Below the pieces are notes generated by a model. That model saw nothing but the letters and a program-made list of their open reading frames with translations. It was not told where the DNA came from and searched no databases. A DNA stretch of 64,000 bases from Streptacidiphilus rugosus AM-16 (GTDB taxonomy: Bacteria; Actinomycetota; Actinomycetes; Streptomycetales; Streptomycetaceae), in contig NZ_JQMJ01000004.1 of NCBI RefSeq assembly GCF_000744655.1, positions 1,736,001 through 1,800,000 on the forward strand, in the 5' to 3' direction. Shown here in pieces: positions 8,346-16,811 of this stretch (positions are counted from its first letter, which is position 1; every line of letters begins with the position of its first letter). The position numbers and the translations under genes are program-made.

Positions 8346-9029
8346 TCAGTCGGTGAACTCCGCCGCCTGGCGGGCCGCGTCGGTGGTGCACTGGGAAAGC
8401 ACGGGCGCGGGCCAGGCGAGGCGGGTGCCGTCGGGTTGGCGGGCGGCGAAGGCGCAGGCGCCGCGGGTGCCGAGGGCGAGGTACGGGGGCGGGGTCGTGC
8501 CGGGGCGGTTGTCGGCCGCGGGGAGGCCCGCGCCACCCGCGGTGAGGCCGGAGACCAACTGCCCGGCGGTCAGGGCGTCGGGGGCCACCCTCGGCAGCGT
8601 CGGGCAGGTGACCGGGGTCGGCCTGCCGAGGCGCGGCGGGCTCCAGTCGAGGGCGTAGCAGCGCACCGCGCTCACCGTGCGGCGGCCGTCGAAGGGGCCC
8701 GTGGTCGCCTCGCCGACCAGCCGGAACGTGAACACGGCCGTGGCGGTGCCCCGGTAGTCGACGCGCAGCAGCGTGCTGTCCACCGCGGCGGCCTCGCTCG
8801 CGAAGCGCGCCTCGCCGGGCCGGCCGTCAGGGGGGAGCTGACGCAGGGCCACGGCCAGCAGTTGGGCCTTGCCGTCGGCCGCGCGGGCGGCGAGCGCGGG
8901 GGCGTTGGTGGCGGTGAGCCAGCCGCAGGCCTGCCCCACGAGGACGACGGCGCCGAAGCTGGCGAGGGTGATCGTCAGCCCGAGTAGTCGCCGCAGGAAG
9001 CGACGCAGGCCGGGTCTCGGCGGCACCAT
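8346..9029 (-). CDS. membrane-anchored protein of unknown function
   Basis: Not recognised. The reading starts MVPPRPGLRRFLRRLLG, followed by one hydrophobic segment (ITLASFGAVVLVGQACGWL) that would place the remaining 190 residues outside the membrane. The extracytoplasmic part has several cysteines (RCYALDW, VTCPTL, GACAFAA, LSQCTTDAA) that could form disulfides. The start is uncertain: the open frame extends 42 residues further to a GTG, and a GTG at 9047 is also possible. It lies 65 bases downstream of the oxidoreductase start on the same strand, but nothing ties the two functionally. Confidence 0.6.
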   Translation of the reverse strand: MVPPRPGLRRFLRRLLGLTITLASFGAVVLVGQACGWLTATNAPALAARAADGKAQLLAVALRQLPPDGRPGEARFASEAAAVDSTLLRVDYRGTATAVFTFRLVGEATTGPFDGRRTVSAVRCYALDWSPPRLGRPTPVTCPTLPRVAPDALTAGQLVSGLTAGGAGLPAADNRPGTTPPPYLALGTRGACAFAARQPDGTRLAWPAPVLSQCTTDAARQAAEFTD

Positions 9030-9345
9030 CGCCGCGCCGAGCGTCACCGCCTCCGCCGCCTTCGTATCGCCGTGCCCGTCACTCCTGTCTCCACCTGGTG
9101 TCCCCACCGCGCGTCTGTGTCGGTCCCGTGAAGAACCATTGTGGGGCCTGCGCACGACGATTGGGCAGCCCGGTACAGAACTGTTGCAATGGTCCAGTCC
9201 TCTGCTGACGAATCCTCAGGATCCGTCCGTCCGTGCCCCTTTGGTCCACCAGAGCGAATCCCGGCGGGGCGCGGCTCACTCTTTCGCGTCCACGCTCCGG
9301 CTTCGGCGCTCCGGGCCGCACCGGTCGGCTACGGTCGGGCAGGCC
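9030..9345. other. intergenic region between divergent genes
   Basis: About 316 bases separating two divergent membrane-protein genes. It must hold both promoters. A weak 7-bp inverted repeat (ACCATTG at 9135 and CAATGGT at 9187) is the only structure noticed. Part of it may be coding if the leftward gene uses a more upstream start. Confidence 0.4.
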
Positions 9346-11055
9346 ATGACGATCAGCCCGACCCTCGCCCACCGGGTGCTCTCCCTCCTCGCCCTGCTGT
9401 CGCTGTTCCAGGGGCTGCCCGCCGCCCTGAGGAACGAGGCCGTCGCCCGCGTCTACCTGTCCGTCGGCTTCGGCGTGCTGTACGGCGCGCTGCTGGTGCT
9501 GGCCGCGTCGATGGGCGTCGCCCGGACGCCGGCCGCGCTGCGGCGCCTGGACGTGCTCGTGCTCGGCGGGGCGGTGCTGCGGCTCGGGCTCCTGCTCGCC
9601 TCCGGCACCGGCCGGGGCGCGGCCGCGTACCACGACGACGAGGGCCCGCTGGTCACCATGGCCGCGCGTTCCCTCGCCGCCGGAGGCCACGTCTACGGGG
9701 TGCACTTCCCCGGCACGCCGAGGATGTTCCACGTCCCGATGACCCCGCTGATGGACGGCAGGGTCGCCGACGTCTTCGGCTATCCGCCGCTGAGCGTGCT
9801 GCTCACCGCGCCGTTCACCGCCCACGGGCCGCTGCCCGCGCCGGCCTGGGTGCCGGTCGCCGGGCTGTGGAGCCTGCTCGCGCTGGTCGCCGCCGCCGTG
9901 CTGATGTTCCGTCGGCTGCCGACGCCGCTTCGGCCCGCGGCGACGCTGCTCTTCTTCGGCATGAGCTGGATGTTCGACTACGCCCGCGACGGCTACCCGG
10001 TCTACCTGGCCCTGCCCTTCCTCGTGGTCGTGCTCGCCGGGTGGAGCCGGATCGGCGCGGGCGGACGGCTCGGTCGGACCGGCGTGGTGTCCGCCTGCTG
10101 CCTGGGCGTCGCCGACAGCGCCCACCAACTGGCGTGGTTCCTCACCGTCTTCGTGCTGCTCGGCGTGCTGCTGCTGCGTCGCGGCGAGCTCGGCGCGTGG
10201 CGGTCCGCACTCGGCGTCACGGCCCGCTACACAGGGCTGGTCCTGGGTGTGCTGCTGCTGGTCGACCTGCCGCTGCTGCTCCGCGACGGCGCGGCCTGGC
10301 TGCCCGGCGTGCTCACCGTGCTGACCCAGCACGCCTCGCCGCAGGGGCTCGGTCCGGTCGACATCAGCTACTACCTGACCCACGGCAGCGGCGCGCTGGG
10401 CCTCTACTCCGCCGCCGCCGGCGCCCTGCTGCTGGCGACGCTGGCCGCCTTCGCGCTCTTCCCCGCCCGGCTCGCGCCCGTCGTCGCGCTGCTGCCCTGG
10501 CCCGCCTTCTTCCTGTCGACCAGGTCCACCGAGACCTACTTCGTGCTGCTCGCTCCCCTGTGGCTGACCGCCCTCTGCTGCAACGAACGCGCCGCGCTCG
10601 CGCAGGCCTGGCAGTGGCGTCCCGCGGTGCTGCGTTCTCGTCCGGTCCGGCTCGCCGCGCCCGCCCTGCTCGCGCTGCCCGCGCTGGTGCTGCTGCTGGC
10701 CGCGGTGGCCACCCCGCCGCCGCTCAGGGTCGCCGCGCGGGCGAGCGCGGGGAGCGGACCCCACAGCGCCGACCGGGCGACGGCGGGCCTGGACCGGATC
10801 GAGGCGACGCTGCGCAACACCACGGACCGCGCGCTCACCCCCTCCTTCGCCACCAGCAACAACGCCTGGCTCGACTTCGGCTGGCGGATCGTCTCCGGCC
10901 CGCGGGCGGTCCCCGCGCACGGCAGCGCCGCATACGTGCTGGTCCGGGTGGGCGCGCCGTTCGCGCCCAACGCCTCGGGCCCCACCTACCTGCGGATCCT
11001 GTCCGACGGCCCGATGACGCTCACCAACGAGCCGCTCGTGCTGGGCGCTTCGTAA
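9346..11055 (+). CDS. polytopic membrane protein, possibly a lipid-linked glycosyltransferase
   Basis: 569 aa with roughly ten to twelve hydrophobic helices, starting MTISPTLAHRVLSLLALL. After the second or third helix an extracytoplasmic loop contains AAYHDDEGPLVTMAARSLAAG. Acidic residues at that place, followed by a repeated-helix body, resemble GT-C type mannosyl- and arabinosyltransferases (DUF2029/GT87-like). The last 120 residues form a soluble tail with many Asn and Ser. The ATG was chosen where the first membrane helix begins; the open frame extends upstream over non-coding sequence. The glycosyltransferase idea is tentative. Confidence 0.75.
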   Translation: MTISPTLAHRVLSLLALLSLFQGLPAALRNEAVARVYLSVGFGVLYGALLVLAASMGVARTPAALRRLDVLVLGGAVLRLGLLLASGTGRGAAAYHDDEGPLVTMAARSLAAGGHVYGVHFPGTPRMFHVPMTPLMDGRVADVFGYPPLSVLLTAPFTAHGPLPAPAWVPVAGLWSLLALVAAAVLMFRRLPTPLRPAATLLFFGMSWMFDYARDGYPVYLALPFLVVVLAGWSRIGAGGRLGRTGVVSACCLGVADSAHQLAWFLTVFVLLGVLLLRRGELGAWRSALGVTARYTGLVLGVLLLVDLPLLLRDGAAWLPGVLTVLTQHASPQGLGPVDISYYLTHGSGALGLYSAAAGALLLATLAAFALFPARLAPVVALLPWPAFFLSTRSTETYFVLLAPLWLTALCCNERAALAQAWQWRPAVLRSRPVRLAAPALLALPALVLLLAAVATPPPLRVAARASAGSGPHSADRATAGLDRIEATLRNTTDRALTPSFATSNNAWLDFGWRIVSGPRAVPAHGSAAYVLVRVGAPFAPNASGPTYLRILSDGPMTLTNEPLVLGAS

Positions 11056-11085
11056 CGCCGCCGCCCACCGCGCACACCCCGGGGC

Positions 11086-11670
11086 TCAGCTGTAGACCGA
11101 CTGCCGTTCGGTCAGTGCCAGTTCGACGACCTCGACCAGGACCTGCTTGACCGAGTCCCGCTCCCGCGCGTCGCAGAGGACCACGGGGACGTGCTCGCCG
11201 AGGTCCAGTGCCACCCGCACCTGGTCCGCCGGGTAGCGCTGGGCGCCCTCGAAGCAGTTGACGGCGACCAGGAAGGGGATGCCGCGCCGCTCGAAGTAGT
11301 CCACCGAGGGGAAGCAGTCCTCCAGCCGCCTGGTGTCGGCCAGCACGATCGCCCCGAGCGCGCCCTGGGCCAGCTCGTCCCAGACGAACCAGAAGCGGTC
11401 CTGTCCCGGCGTGCCGAAGAGGTAGACGGCGAGGCCGGAGCGGATGTCGATACGGCCGAAGTCCATCGCGACCGTGGTCGTGCTCTTGGCCTCGACCCCG
11501 TCGGTGTCGTCGACCGGACGGCCCGCCTCGCTCAGCCGCTCCTCCGTCCGCAGCGGACGGATCTCGCTGACGGTTCCGACGAGGGTCGTCTTGCCCGCGC
11601 CGAAGCCGCCCGCGACCAGGATCTTGATGGCGACGGGCGCGACGTCCCGGTTCGGAGCGGCTGCGTTCAC
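11086..11670 (-). CDS. cvnD: conservon GTP-binding protein CvnD
   Basis: Small Ras/MglA-like GTPase (194 aa) that acts at the membrane with the CvnA-C proteins. The P-loop is GGFGAGKTT, followed by a switch region ending in AMDFGRI and the FGTPGQDRF block; NKxD is replaced by AVNCFEG, as in other CvnD proteins. The GTG start gives VNAAAPNRD before the conserved IKILVAGGFGAGK. Normally this gene follows cvnC directly. Here two membrane-protein genes intervene, and only 44 bases separate it from the DUF4239 gene, so it could still share the transcript. Confidence 0.88.
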   Translation of the reverse strand: MNAAAPNRDVAPVAIKILVAGGFGAGKTTLVGTVSEIRPLRTEERLSEAGRPVDDTDGVEAKSTTTVAMDFGRIDIRSGLAVYLFGTPGQDRFWFVWDELAQGALGAIVLADTRRLEDCFPSVDYFERRGIPFLVAVNCFEGAQRYPADQVRVALDLGEHVPVVLCDARERDSVKQVLVEVVELALTERQSVYS

Positions 11671-11714
11671 GGGCGCATCATAGGGCCCACGGGCTCGGCC
11701 CCGTAAGTGGCGTA

Positions 11715-12479
11715 TCAGCGGGACGCGGCTGGAAGGGCCGTTCCCACGTGTGCGGCGGCCAGTTGCTGGAAGCGGACCAGGCTCTGGGTGTACGCGACCG
11801 GTGTCACGTGCACCGGGCCGGTGTACGGGTGGGTCATGTGCAGCACCATCCAGATGCCGAAGCCGACCACCGCTCCGACCAGCCCGAGCGCCACGGACTC
11901 GCGCCGGTGGAAGGTGAGTCCGGCGATGGGCGCGTAGAGCAGCACCAGCAGGCCGGTGCAGATCAGCGCGGGGTAGAGCGGCCAGGGCATGGTCGCCGCG
12001 GTGTCGGCCAGCCGGATCTGCCGGGCCGTGTAGACGCCGTTGAGGTCGCTCAGCTCCTGTTCCCGCGCCGCGGAGGGCGGCTCGGACTGGACCTGGGCGC
12101 GGACCGCGTCCAGGCGCTGCCAGGAGACCGGGCTGGCCTGGCCCCTGGTCATGGTGGCCCACTCCGTGTCGATGACGGAGGTGACGTAGCTGTGCAGCAA
12201 CGGCCGGGTGTGCACGTCGGCGTCGGTGTAGGCGGCGTTCAGCGCCCGCGACTCGTCGAGGGTGTGCCCGCGCGCGGTGTTGAGGTTGGCCCACGAGCCG
12301 GCGATCAGGAACGCGGCGATCAGCACGAAGGAGGAGAGCGAGGCGGAGCCGAGGAAGCCGAGGGCGCCGCCGGAGAAGGTCCCCTCGCGCGAGCGCGCGG
12401 TGCGCCCGAACGAGGCCAGCACGAGCACCGCGAGCACCGCGCCGACGGCCGCGGCGGCGAGAAAGCCCAGATCCATCAT
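11715..12479 (-). CDS. DUF4239-like membrane protein inside the conservon
   Basis: 254 aa with four predicted membrane helices: two near the N-terminus (LGFLAAAAVGAVLAVLVLA and SFVLIAAFLIAGSWANL) and two near residues 175-230. Between them is a soluble stretch with the DESRALNAAY and LDAVRAQVQ helices. This layout matches DUF4239 (bestrophin-like) proteins; no biochemical role is known to me. An AAGGGG ribosome site stands before the ATGATG start, and the start overlaps the stop of the upstream small gene by four bases. Its position between cvnC and cvnD suggests a link to conservon signalling. Confidence 0.75.
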   Translation of the reverse strand: MMDLGFLAAAAVGAVLAVLVLASFGRTARSREGTFSGGALGFLGSASLSSFVLIAAFLIAGSWANLNTARGHTLDESRALNAAYTDADVHTRPLLHSYVTSVIDTEWATMTRGQASPVSWQRLDAVRAQVQSEPPSAAREQELSDLNGVYTARQIRLADTAATMPWPLYPALICTGLLVLLYAPIAGLTFHRRESVALGLVGAVVGFGIWMVLHMTHPYTGPVHVTPVAYTQSLVRFQQLAAAHVGTALPAASR

Positions 12480-12859
12480 CGTCCCCTTCCCAGCACATGG
12501 TTGAAAGCGCCCGCACCGGCGGCGACCAGGGCGGGGATGGTGATGGCGACATAGACGAAGGCCGCTTCGGGCGCGGCGGGGGCGGCCGTGACGGTCGGCT
12601 GCGGCAGCGGACGGGGCACGGCCGTGACGGCGTGGGTGTGGGCCGTCGGCGTCGGCGTGGGCGCCGCGAGCACCGGCTGTCGGCGTAGGTGGTGGTGCAC
12701 CGGTGCGGGCGGCTGCGGCGGTCGGGGGCGCGGCGGATGCGCGTGCGCGCAGTGCGGGGGCACCGGGAAGGGCGGCGGATGCGGCGGCGAGTGGGGAAGT
12801 CCCGGCCGCACCGGAGGCACGAAGGGGACGGGCGGCGGCGGGCAGATCCGTGGCTCCAT
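12476..12859 (-). CDS. proline/histidine-rich small protein with C-terminal membrane helix
   Basis: 127 aa, not recognised. Residues 1-60 are dominated by proline with clusters of histidine (PHCAHAHPPRP, PVHHHLRR), then a Thr/Ala/Pro linker. A single hydrophobic segment, AFVYVAITIPALVAAGAGAF, ends near residue 120, followed by HVLGRGR. It therefore looks tail-anchored with a long disordered, possibly metal-binding or SH3-like-ligand domain. The stop overlaps the DUF4239 start by four bases, which supports translation. The ribosome site before the ATG is weak, so expression is less certain than for its neighbours. Confidence 0.55.
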   Translation of the reverse strand: MEPRICPPPPVPFVPPVRPGLPHSPPHPPPFPVPPHCAHAHPPRPRPPQPPAPVHHHLRRQPVLAAPTPTPTAHTHAVTAVPRPLPQPTVTAAPAAPEAAFVYVAITIPALVAAGAGAFNHVLGRGR

Positions 12860-12989
12860 GCGCCGAAGCTGCCCACCGGTCCTGGCCGCTACGGATCGCC
12901 GGGGCGGATTGACCCGACCGGGCCGGGCAAACCCGAACGCCAGGCCGAGGCGGCGCGCAGCCGTCCGATCCGTGGCGGCGGCCCCCGGT

Positions 12990-13442
12990 TCAGAGCGCGC
13001 GCAGGCCCGCGATGACCTCGCGCAGAACCGCCTCGTCCGGCAGCTGCGCCGCCGGAACGGGACGGGTGACATGGATCAGTTCGGCGGCCAGCAGGTCGCC
13101 GAGGAGGATGCGGACCACCCCGAGCGGCAGGTCGAGGTCGGCCGCGATCTCCGCCACGGAGAGCGGACGGCGGCGGACCAGCTCCAGGATCGCCTCGTGC
13201 TCCGGGTCCTGGGCGTCCTCGTCGGCCATGGCGGGGTCCTGCGGCACCGCGCCGATCTGGGTGACGACGTCGAAGGGCTCGGGTCCGCTGTGCCGGGTGC
13301 GCCCGCGCGTCAGCGTGTACGGGCGCACCAGCTGGGCGAGTTCGGGATCGTCGGTGTAGTCGTCCGTGCCGAAGTCCACGTAGTCGCCGTCGTCGAATCC
13401 GTCCGCCTCGTGGGCGCCCCCGTCCCCCCGCATCGGGCTCAC
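12990..13442 (-). CDS. cvnC: conservon DUF742 protein CvnC
   Basis: 150 aa. The C-terminal half holds the DUF742 winged-helix-like region: LVRPYTLTRGRT, EHEAILELVRRRPLSVAEIA and DLPLGVVRILLGDLL. The N-terminus is acidic and probably disordered. It is coupled to cvnB by a four-base ATGA overlap. In conservons CvnC is thought to associate with CvnB and CvnD at the membrane-bound sensor CvnA; that is family knowledge, not visible here. Confidence 0.92.
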   Translation of the reverse strand: MSPMRGDGGAHEADGFDDGDYVDFGTDDYTDDPELAQLVRPYTLTRGRTRHSGPEPFDVVTQIGAVPQDPAMADEDAQDPEHEAILELVRRRPLSVAEIAADLDLPLGVVRILLGDLLAAELIHVTRPVPAAQLPDEAVLREVIAGLRAL

Positions 13443-13852
13443 CCCGCCGACGCCGCCGCCCGCGGCTCGGTGCCGAGGTGCTCACCGACCCGCCGGACGA
13501 GCAACGCCATCTCGTAGGCGATCAGACCCACGTCGGAGTCCGCCTCGCTGAGCACCGCCAGGCAGCTGCCGTCGCCGGCCGCCGTGACGAAGAGGAAGGC
13601 CTGGTCCAGCTCGACCATGGTCTGCCGGACCTCGCCGACCTCGAAGTGGCGGCTGGCGCCCTTCGCCAGGCTGTGGAAGCCCGAGGCGACGGCGGCCAGG
13701 TGCTCGGTGTCCTCACGGGCCAGCTCCCCGGACGCGCCGGTGGCCAGGCCGTCCCCGGAGAGGATGACGGCGTGACGGATCGTGGGCACCCGACGGACCA
13801 TGTCGTCCAGGAGCCAGTTGAGATCTCCGGCGGGCTTCGTGGTGGCTGTCAT
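13439..13852 (-). CDS. cvnB: conservon Roadblock/LC7 protein CvnB
   Basis: 137 aa, a full-length Roadblock/LC7 domain protein. Recognisable parts are LNWLLDDMVRRVPTIRHAV at the N-terminus, LSGDGLATGAS, then VELDQAFLFVTAAGDGSCLA. Such proteins dimerise and act as adaptors or regulators of small GTPases, consistent with cvnD nearby. Its start overlaps the cvnA stop and its stop overlaps the cvnC start (four bases each). Confidence 0.94.
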   Translation of the reverse strand: MTATTKPAGDLNWLLDDMVRRVPTIRHAVILSGDGLATGASGELAREDTEHLAAVASGFHSLAKGASRHFEVGEVRQTMVELDQAFLFVTAAGDGSCLAVLSEADSDVGLIAYEMALLVRRVGEHLGTEPRAAASAG

Positions 13853-16503
13853 CGGGTGGTTCCCTCCGAGGTCGGATCTGTTGTCGCCGCGTGCTGGTGG
13901 TTCTGGTCACGCCGGTGGTCGTGGTCCCGCTGTTCCTCGCGCCCGCGCGAGAGGCCGCGCTGGAACGAGGCGAAGGTGGCGCGCGCCTGCTCGGGCGTGC
14001 GCTCGGTGCGTTCGTCGCCCTCGCCGACGCGCGGCGCCGTCGCGGAGGCGGCCGAGCCGCTGTCCGTGACCCGCCGCAGCTGCGGGGCGAGGTTCGCCTG
14101 CCGGATCCTCCGCGGCAGCGCCGGGGGCGTGTCCCCCGCGTTCGACACGGTGGCCGAGGTGGCCGGCCCGATCGCCTGCGCGGCGGACCGGTCGGCGGCC
14201 GCGCGCTGCTCGGCGAGCAGCACGTCGGACAGCAGCGTGTCCGCCAGGATGTCCTCGTCGAGGACCTCCTGCCGCGGCGAGGGCGCCAGCGCGGGCGTCG
14301 GCGCGGCGGGCAGGGCCCGCTGCGGACGGCGACGCGGCAGTCCGCCGGTGCTCAGGCCCTCGTCCGGGGTGTGCGGGCGCGGGCCGCCCTGCGCGGCGGG
14401 CGCGGGCTCGGAGCGGTGGCGCCCGGTGGGAACGGCGACCCTGACCACCTCGGTACGACGCCGGTCCTGGCGGCCGGGGTCGCGCGGGATGCGGGTTAGC
14501 TGCGCCGGCTCGACGTGCTCGCCGGCCGCGTCCGCGTCACCGGGGCGCGGCTGCGCGGGTGTGAGCAGCTCACGCGGCAGCAGCACCACGGCCGTGGTGC
14601 CGCCGTAGGGCGACCGGCGCAGCGAGACCCGGATCTGGTGCCGGAACGCCAGGCGGCTGACCACGAAGAGGCCGAGCCGGTCGGTGTCGCCGAGGTCGAA
14701 GTCGCCGCCGGTCGCGAGCCTGTCGTTGGCCGCGAGCAGCGCCTCCTCGCTCATGCCCAGTCCGCGGTCGTCGATCTCCAGCACGAAGCCGTTCGCGACC
14801 TCCTCGCCCTGGATCCGCACCTGCGTGTGCGGCGGCGAGAAGACGGTCGCGTTCTCGACCAGTTCGGCCAGCAGGTGGACCAGGTCGGACACGGCCGCGC
14901 CGACGACGGCGACCGGCGGCATCCGGTGCACGCGCACCCGCGCGTAGTCCTCGATCTCGCCGACGCCCGCGCGGACGACGTCCAGGACGCGCACGGGGCG
15001 CCGCCAGGAGCGTCCGGGGGCCGCGCCGGAGAGGATGATCAGGCCCTCGGCGTGGCGGCGCATGCGCGTGGTGAGGTGGTCGAGCCGGAACAGGTCCTCC
15101 AGCTCGCCCGGCTCCTCCGCGCGGCGCTCCATCTCGTCGAGCAGCGAGAGCTGGCGGTGCAGCAGCGACTGGCTGCGCCGGGCCAGGTTGACGAAGACCG
15201 CGGCGACGCCGCGACGCAGTTCGGCCTGCTCGACGGCGGCCTCGACGGCCGCATGCTGCACGGCGTTGAACGCCCGGCCGAGCTGGGCCAGCTCGTCTCG
15301 CGCGGCGCCGTCGGTGGCCGTGCCGGACGTGGCGCCTCCCGGCCAGTGGAGCGGCGGGGCCTCGACGGCGACGTCGACCTTCTCGCCGTCACGCAGGCGC
15401 TGCATCACCGCGGGCAGCCGGACGCCGGCCAGCTCGAAGGCTCCGTCGCGCAGCCCGACCAGCTCCTTGACCAGGCGTCGGCCGATCCGCAGCGAGAGGA
15501 AGACGGTCGCGACGACCGCGAGCAGACCGCCGAGCCCGGCGATGGCGTCGTCCCTGATCACACCGATCGCGTAGTCGCGCGCCTCGTTGCCGGCGAGGGT
15601 GGCGGCCTGCTGGTTGATGGTGCTGAGCTGCCCGAGCACCCGGTCGGCGGTCTCGCGCCACTGCGGGTAGTTCATCCGGCTGATCGCGTCGATCGCGCCG
15701 AGGCCGGCGGTGTAGCCCTCCAGCGAGTTGAGCTCGAAGTAGTCGGAGCTCTCGGTGAACTGCGCGTAGAGGTTGGCGATCGGGTCGGGCAGCTGCGCGT
15801 AGTGAACCTTGAAGAGCAGCTGCTCGGTCGCGCCGGTCGCCAGCAGCTCCTGGAACTGCTCCTGGCTGAGGGCGCCGCGCAGGTGCGCACCCTCCTCCAG
15901 GGCGTCCTCGCGCGAGATGTACTCCCTGGCCCGGACCAGCTCGATCAGGTTCTGCGCGGTGCGCGAGAGGTCGCCGCCGCTGATGTCGCTCAGTTCGAGG
16001 CGCAGCGTGAAGAACGGGTCCTGGGCGGTGGTGTACCAGCCGTAGACGCTGTACCAGTCGAGGTAGTGCTTGGAGAGCGCGGAGCGCTGCTCGGTGAGCT
16101 CGCCGAGCTGGACCTGGATCGCCTGCACGGTGACGAGCTCGGCCTTGGTCAGGTCGCCGCGGTGCCCGGGGTCCTTGACGTGCGCCTGGAACACCGCGGC
16201 CGCCGCGTCGGTGGCCGCCTCGGCCGCCTGCAGCGGCTGGACGATCGCGGGGGGCGGCGCCTGATTGACCTTCAGCCGGACGGCCGAGAAGGCCACGGCG
16301 ACCCGGCGCTCGTCCTGGAGGGCCCGCGAGAGGGTGTCGGCCGGGTTCCCGAACCACTTGTAGTCCGTGTTGACCTGGATCAGGCCCCAGACCTGGCCGA
16401 CCGAGAGCACGGACGTGTAGGCCCACAGGCCGGTCAGCGCGGTGAGCGGCACCAGGAGCAGCGCGGTGATCTTCGCGCGGATGGATCTGCGGCGGAAGCG
16501 CAT
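13849..16503 (-). CDS. cvnA: conservon sensor histidine kinase-like protein CvnA
   Basis: 884-residue membrane sensor. A first membrane helix lies at about residues 13-33, then a large extracytoplasmic nitrate/nitrite-sensing-type (NIT) domain, a second helix near 320-340 (LGGLLAVVATVFLSL) and a cytoplasmic kinase-like region. The ATP-binding domain is clear: HLLAELVENATVFSPP (N box, near 548), IDDRGLGMSEE (G1) and DRLGLFVVSRLA (G2). No clear phospho-acceptor H box was seen, in line with CvnA acting through CvnB-D rather than a response regulator. The last 230 residues are Pro/Arg/Ala-rich and probably disordered. Confidence 0.92.
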   Translation of the reverse strand: MRFRRRSIRAKITALLLVPLTALTGLWAYTSVLSVGQVWGLIQVNTDYKWFGNPADTLSRALQDERRVAVAFSAVRLKVNQAPPPAIVQPLQAAEAATDAAAAVFQAHVKDPGHRGDLTKAELVTVQAIQVQLGELTEQRSALSKHYLDWYSVYGWYTTAQDPFFTLRLELSDISGGDLSRTAQNLIELVRAREYISREDALEEGAHLRGALSQEQFQELLATGATEQLLFKVHYAQLPDPIANLYAQFTESSDYFELNSLEGYTAGLGAIDAISRMNYPQWRETADRVLGQLSTINQQAATLAGNEARDYAIGVIRDDAIAGLGGLLAVVATVFLSLRIGRRLVKELVGLRDGAFELAGVRLPAVMQRLRDGEKVDVAVEAPPLHWPGGATSGTATDGAARDELAQLGRAFNAVQHAAVEAAVEQAELRRGVAAVFVNLARRSQSLLHRQLSLLDEMERRAEEPGELEDLFRLDHLTTRMRRHAEGLIILSGAAPGRSWRRPVRVLDVVRAGVGEIEDYARVRVHRMPPVAVVGAAVSDLVHLLAELVENATVFSPPHTQVRIQGEEVANGFVLEIDDRGLGMSEEALLAANDRLATGGDFDLGDTDRLGLFVVSRLAFRHQIRVSLRRSPYGGTTAVVLLPRELLTPAQPRPGDADAAGEHVEPAQLTRIPRDPGRQDRRRTEVVRVAVPTGRHRSEPAPAAQGGPRPHTPDEGLSTGGLPRRRPQRALPAAPTPALAPSPRQEVLDEDILADTLLSDVLLAEQRAAADRSAAQAIGPATSATVSNAGDTPPALPRRIRQANLAPQLRRVTDSGSAASATAPRVGEGDERTERTPEQARATFASFQRGLSRGREEQRDHDHRRDQNHQHAATTDPTSEGTTR

Positions 16504-16811
16504 GGATTCCTCTCAGGGCCCGGCAGAATCGCGGCGACTCTACTACTAGCAAGAGCGTCAGTTCGACCGTCGCTCACACCATCTGCCTCTCTCGCACACA
16601 AGTACCCCCGACAAACCGGGCAAGTCACTCGAATCACCTGCCAACACAGGTCGTTGGTACGCAGTGCATGAGGTCGTCGCGTGGAACTCCTGTGAAAGGC
16701 CCGAGGCGCTCTGGCCGCGCAAGTTCCCCTCGGGTAACTTGCAATGTCCACGTGCCCCGCCGCCGCGGCCGTGGTCTCCTCCGCCCCGGAGGGTGGAAGG
16801 AGACGACGTAC
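16504..16811. other. divergent intergenic region cvnA / acyl-CoA ligase
   Basis: 308 bases between the conservon and the ligase. It must carry both promoters and contains the near-perfect palindrome at 16719-16742. The cvnA-proximal half is comparatively AT-rich (around 16540-16640) and shows no clear ORF. Confidence 0.5.
16719..16742. promoter_or_regulatory. 24-bp palindrome upstream of acyl-CoA ligase
   Basis: GCAAGTT and AACTTGC arms enclose CCC-TC-GGG with one mismatched pair on each side, giving 20 of 24 symmetric bases. It lies 70 bases before the ligase GTG. The size and symmetry suit a TetR-family or similar dimeric repressor operator, or a leader hairpin. No regulator gene is adjacent. 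Confidence 0.55.

Noticed and set aside
9079-10920. 613-codon minus-strand ORF opposite the polytopic membrane protein
   Set aside because: The plus strand gives clear alternating hydrophobic helices; the minus frame is a Gln/Arg/Glu/Gly-rich shadow.
14515-16671. 718-codon plus-strand ORF opposite cvnA
   Set aside because: Antisense shadow of the sensor kinase gene; no motifs, and the protein is rich in Val/Arg/Gly/Glu with no hydrophobic core pattern.
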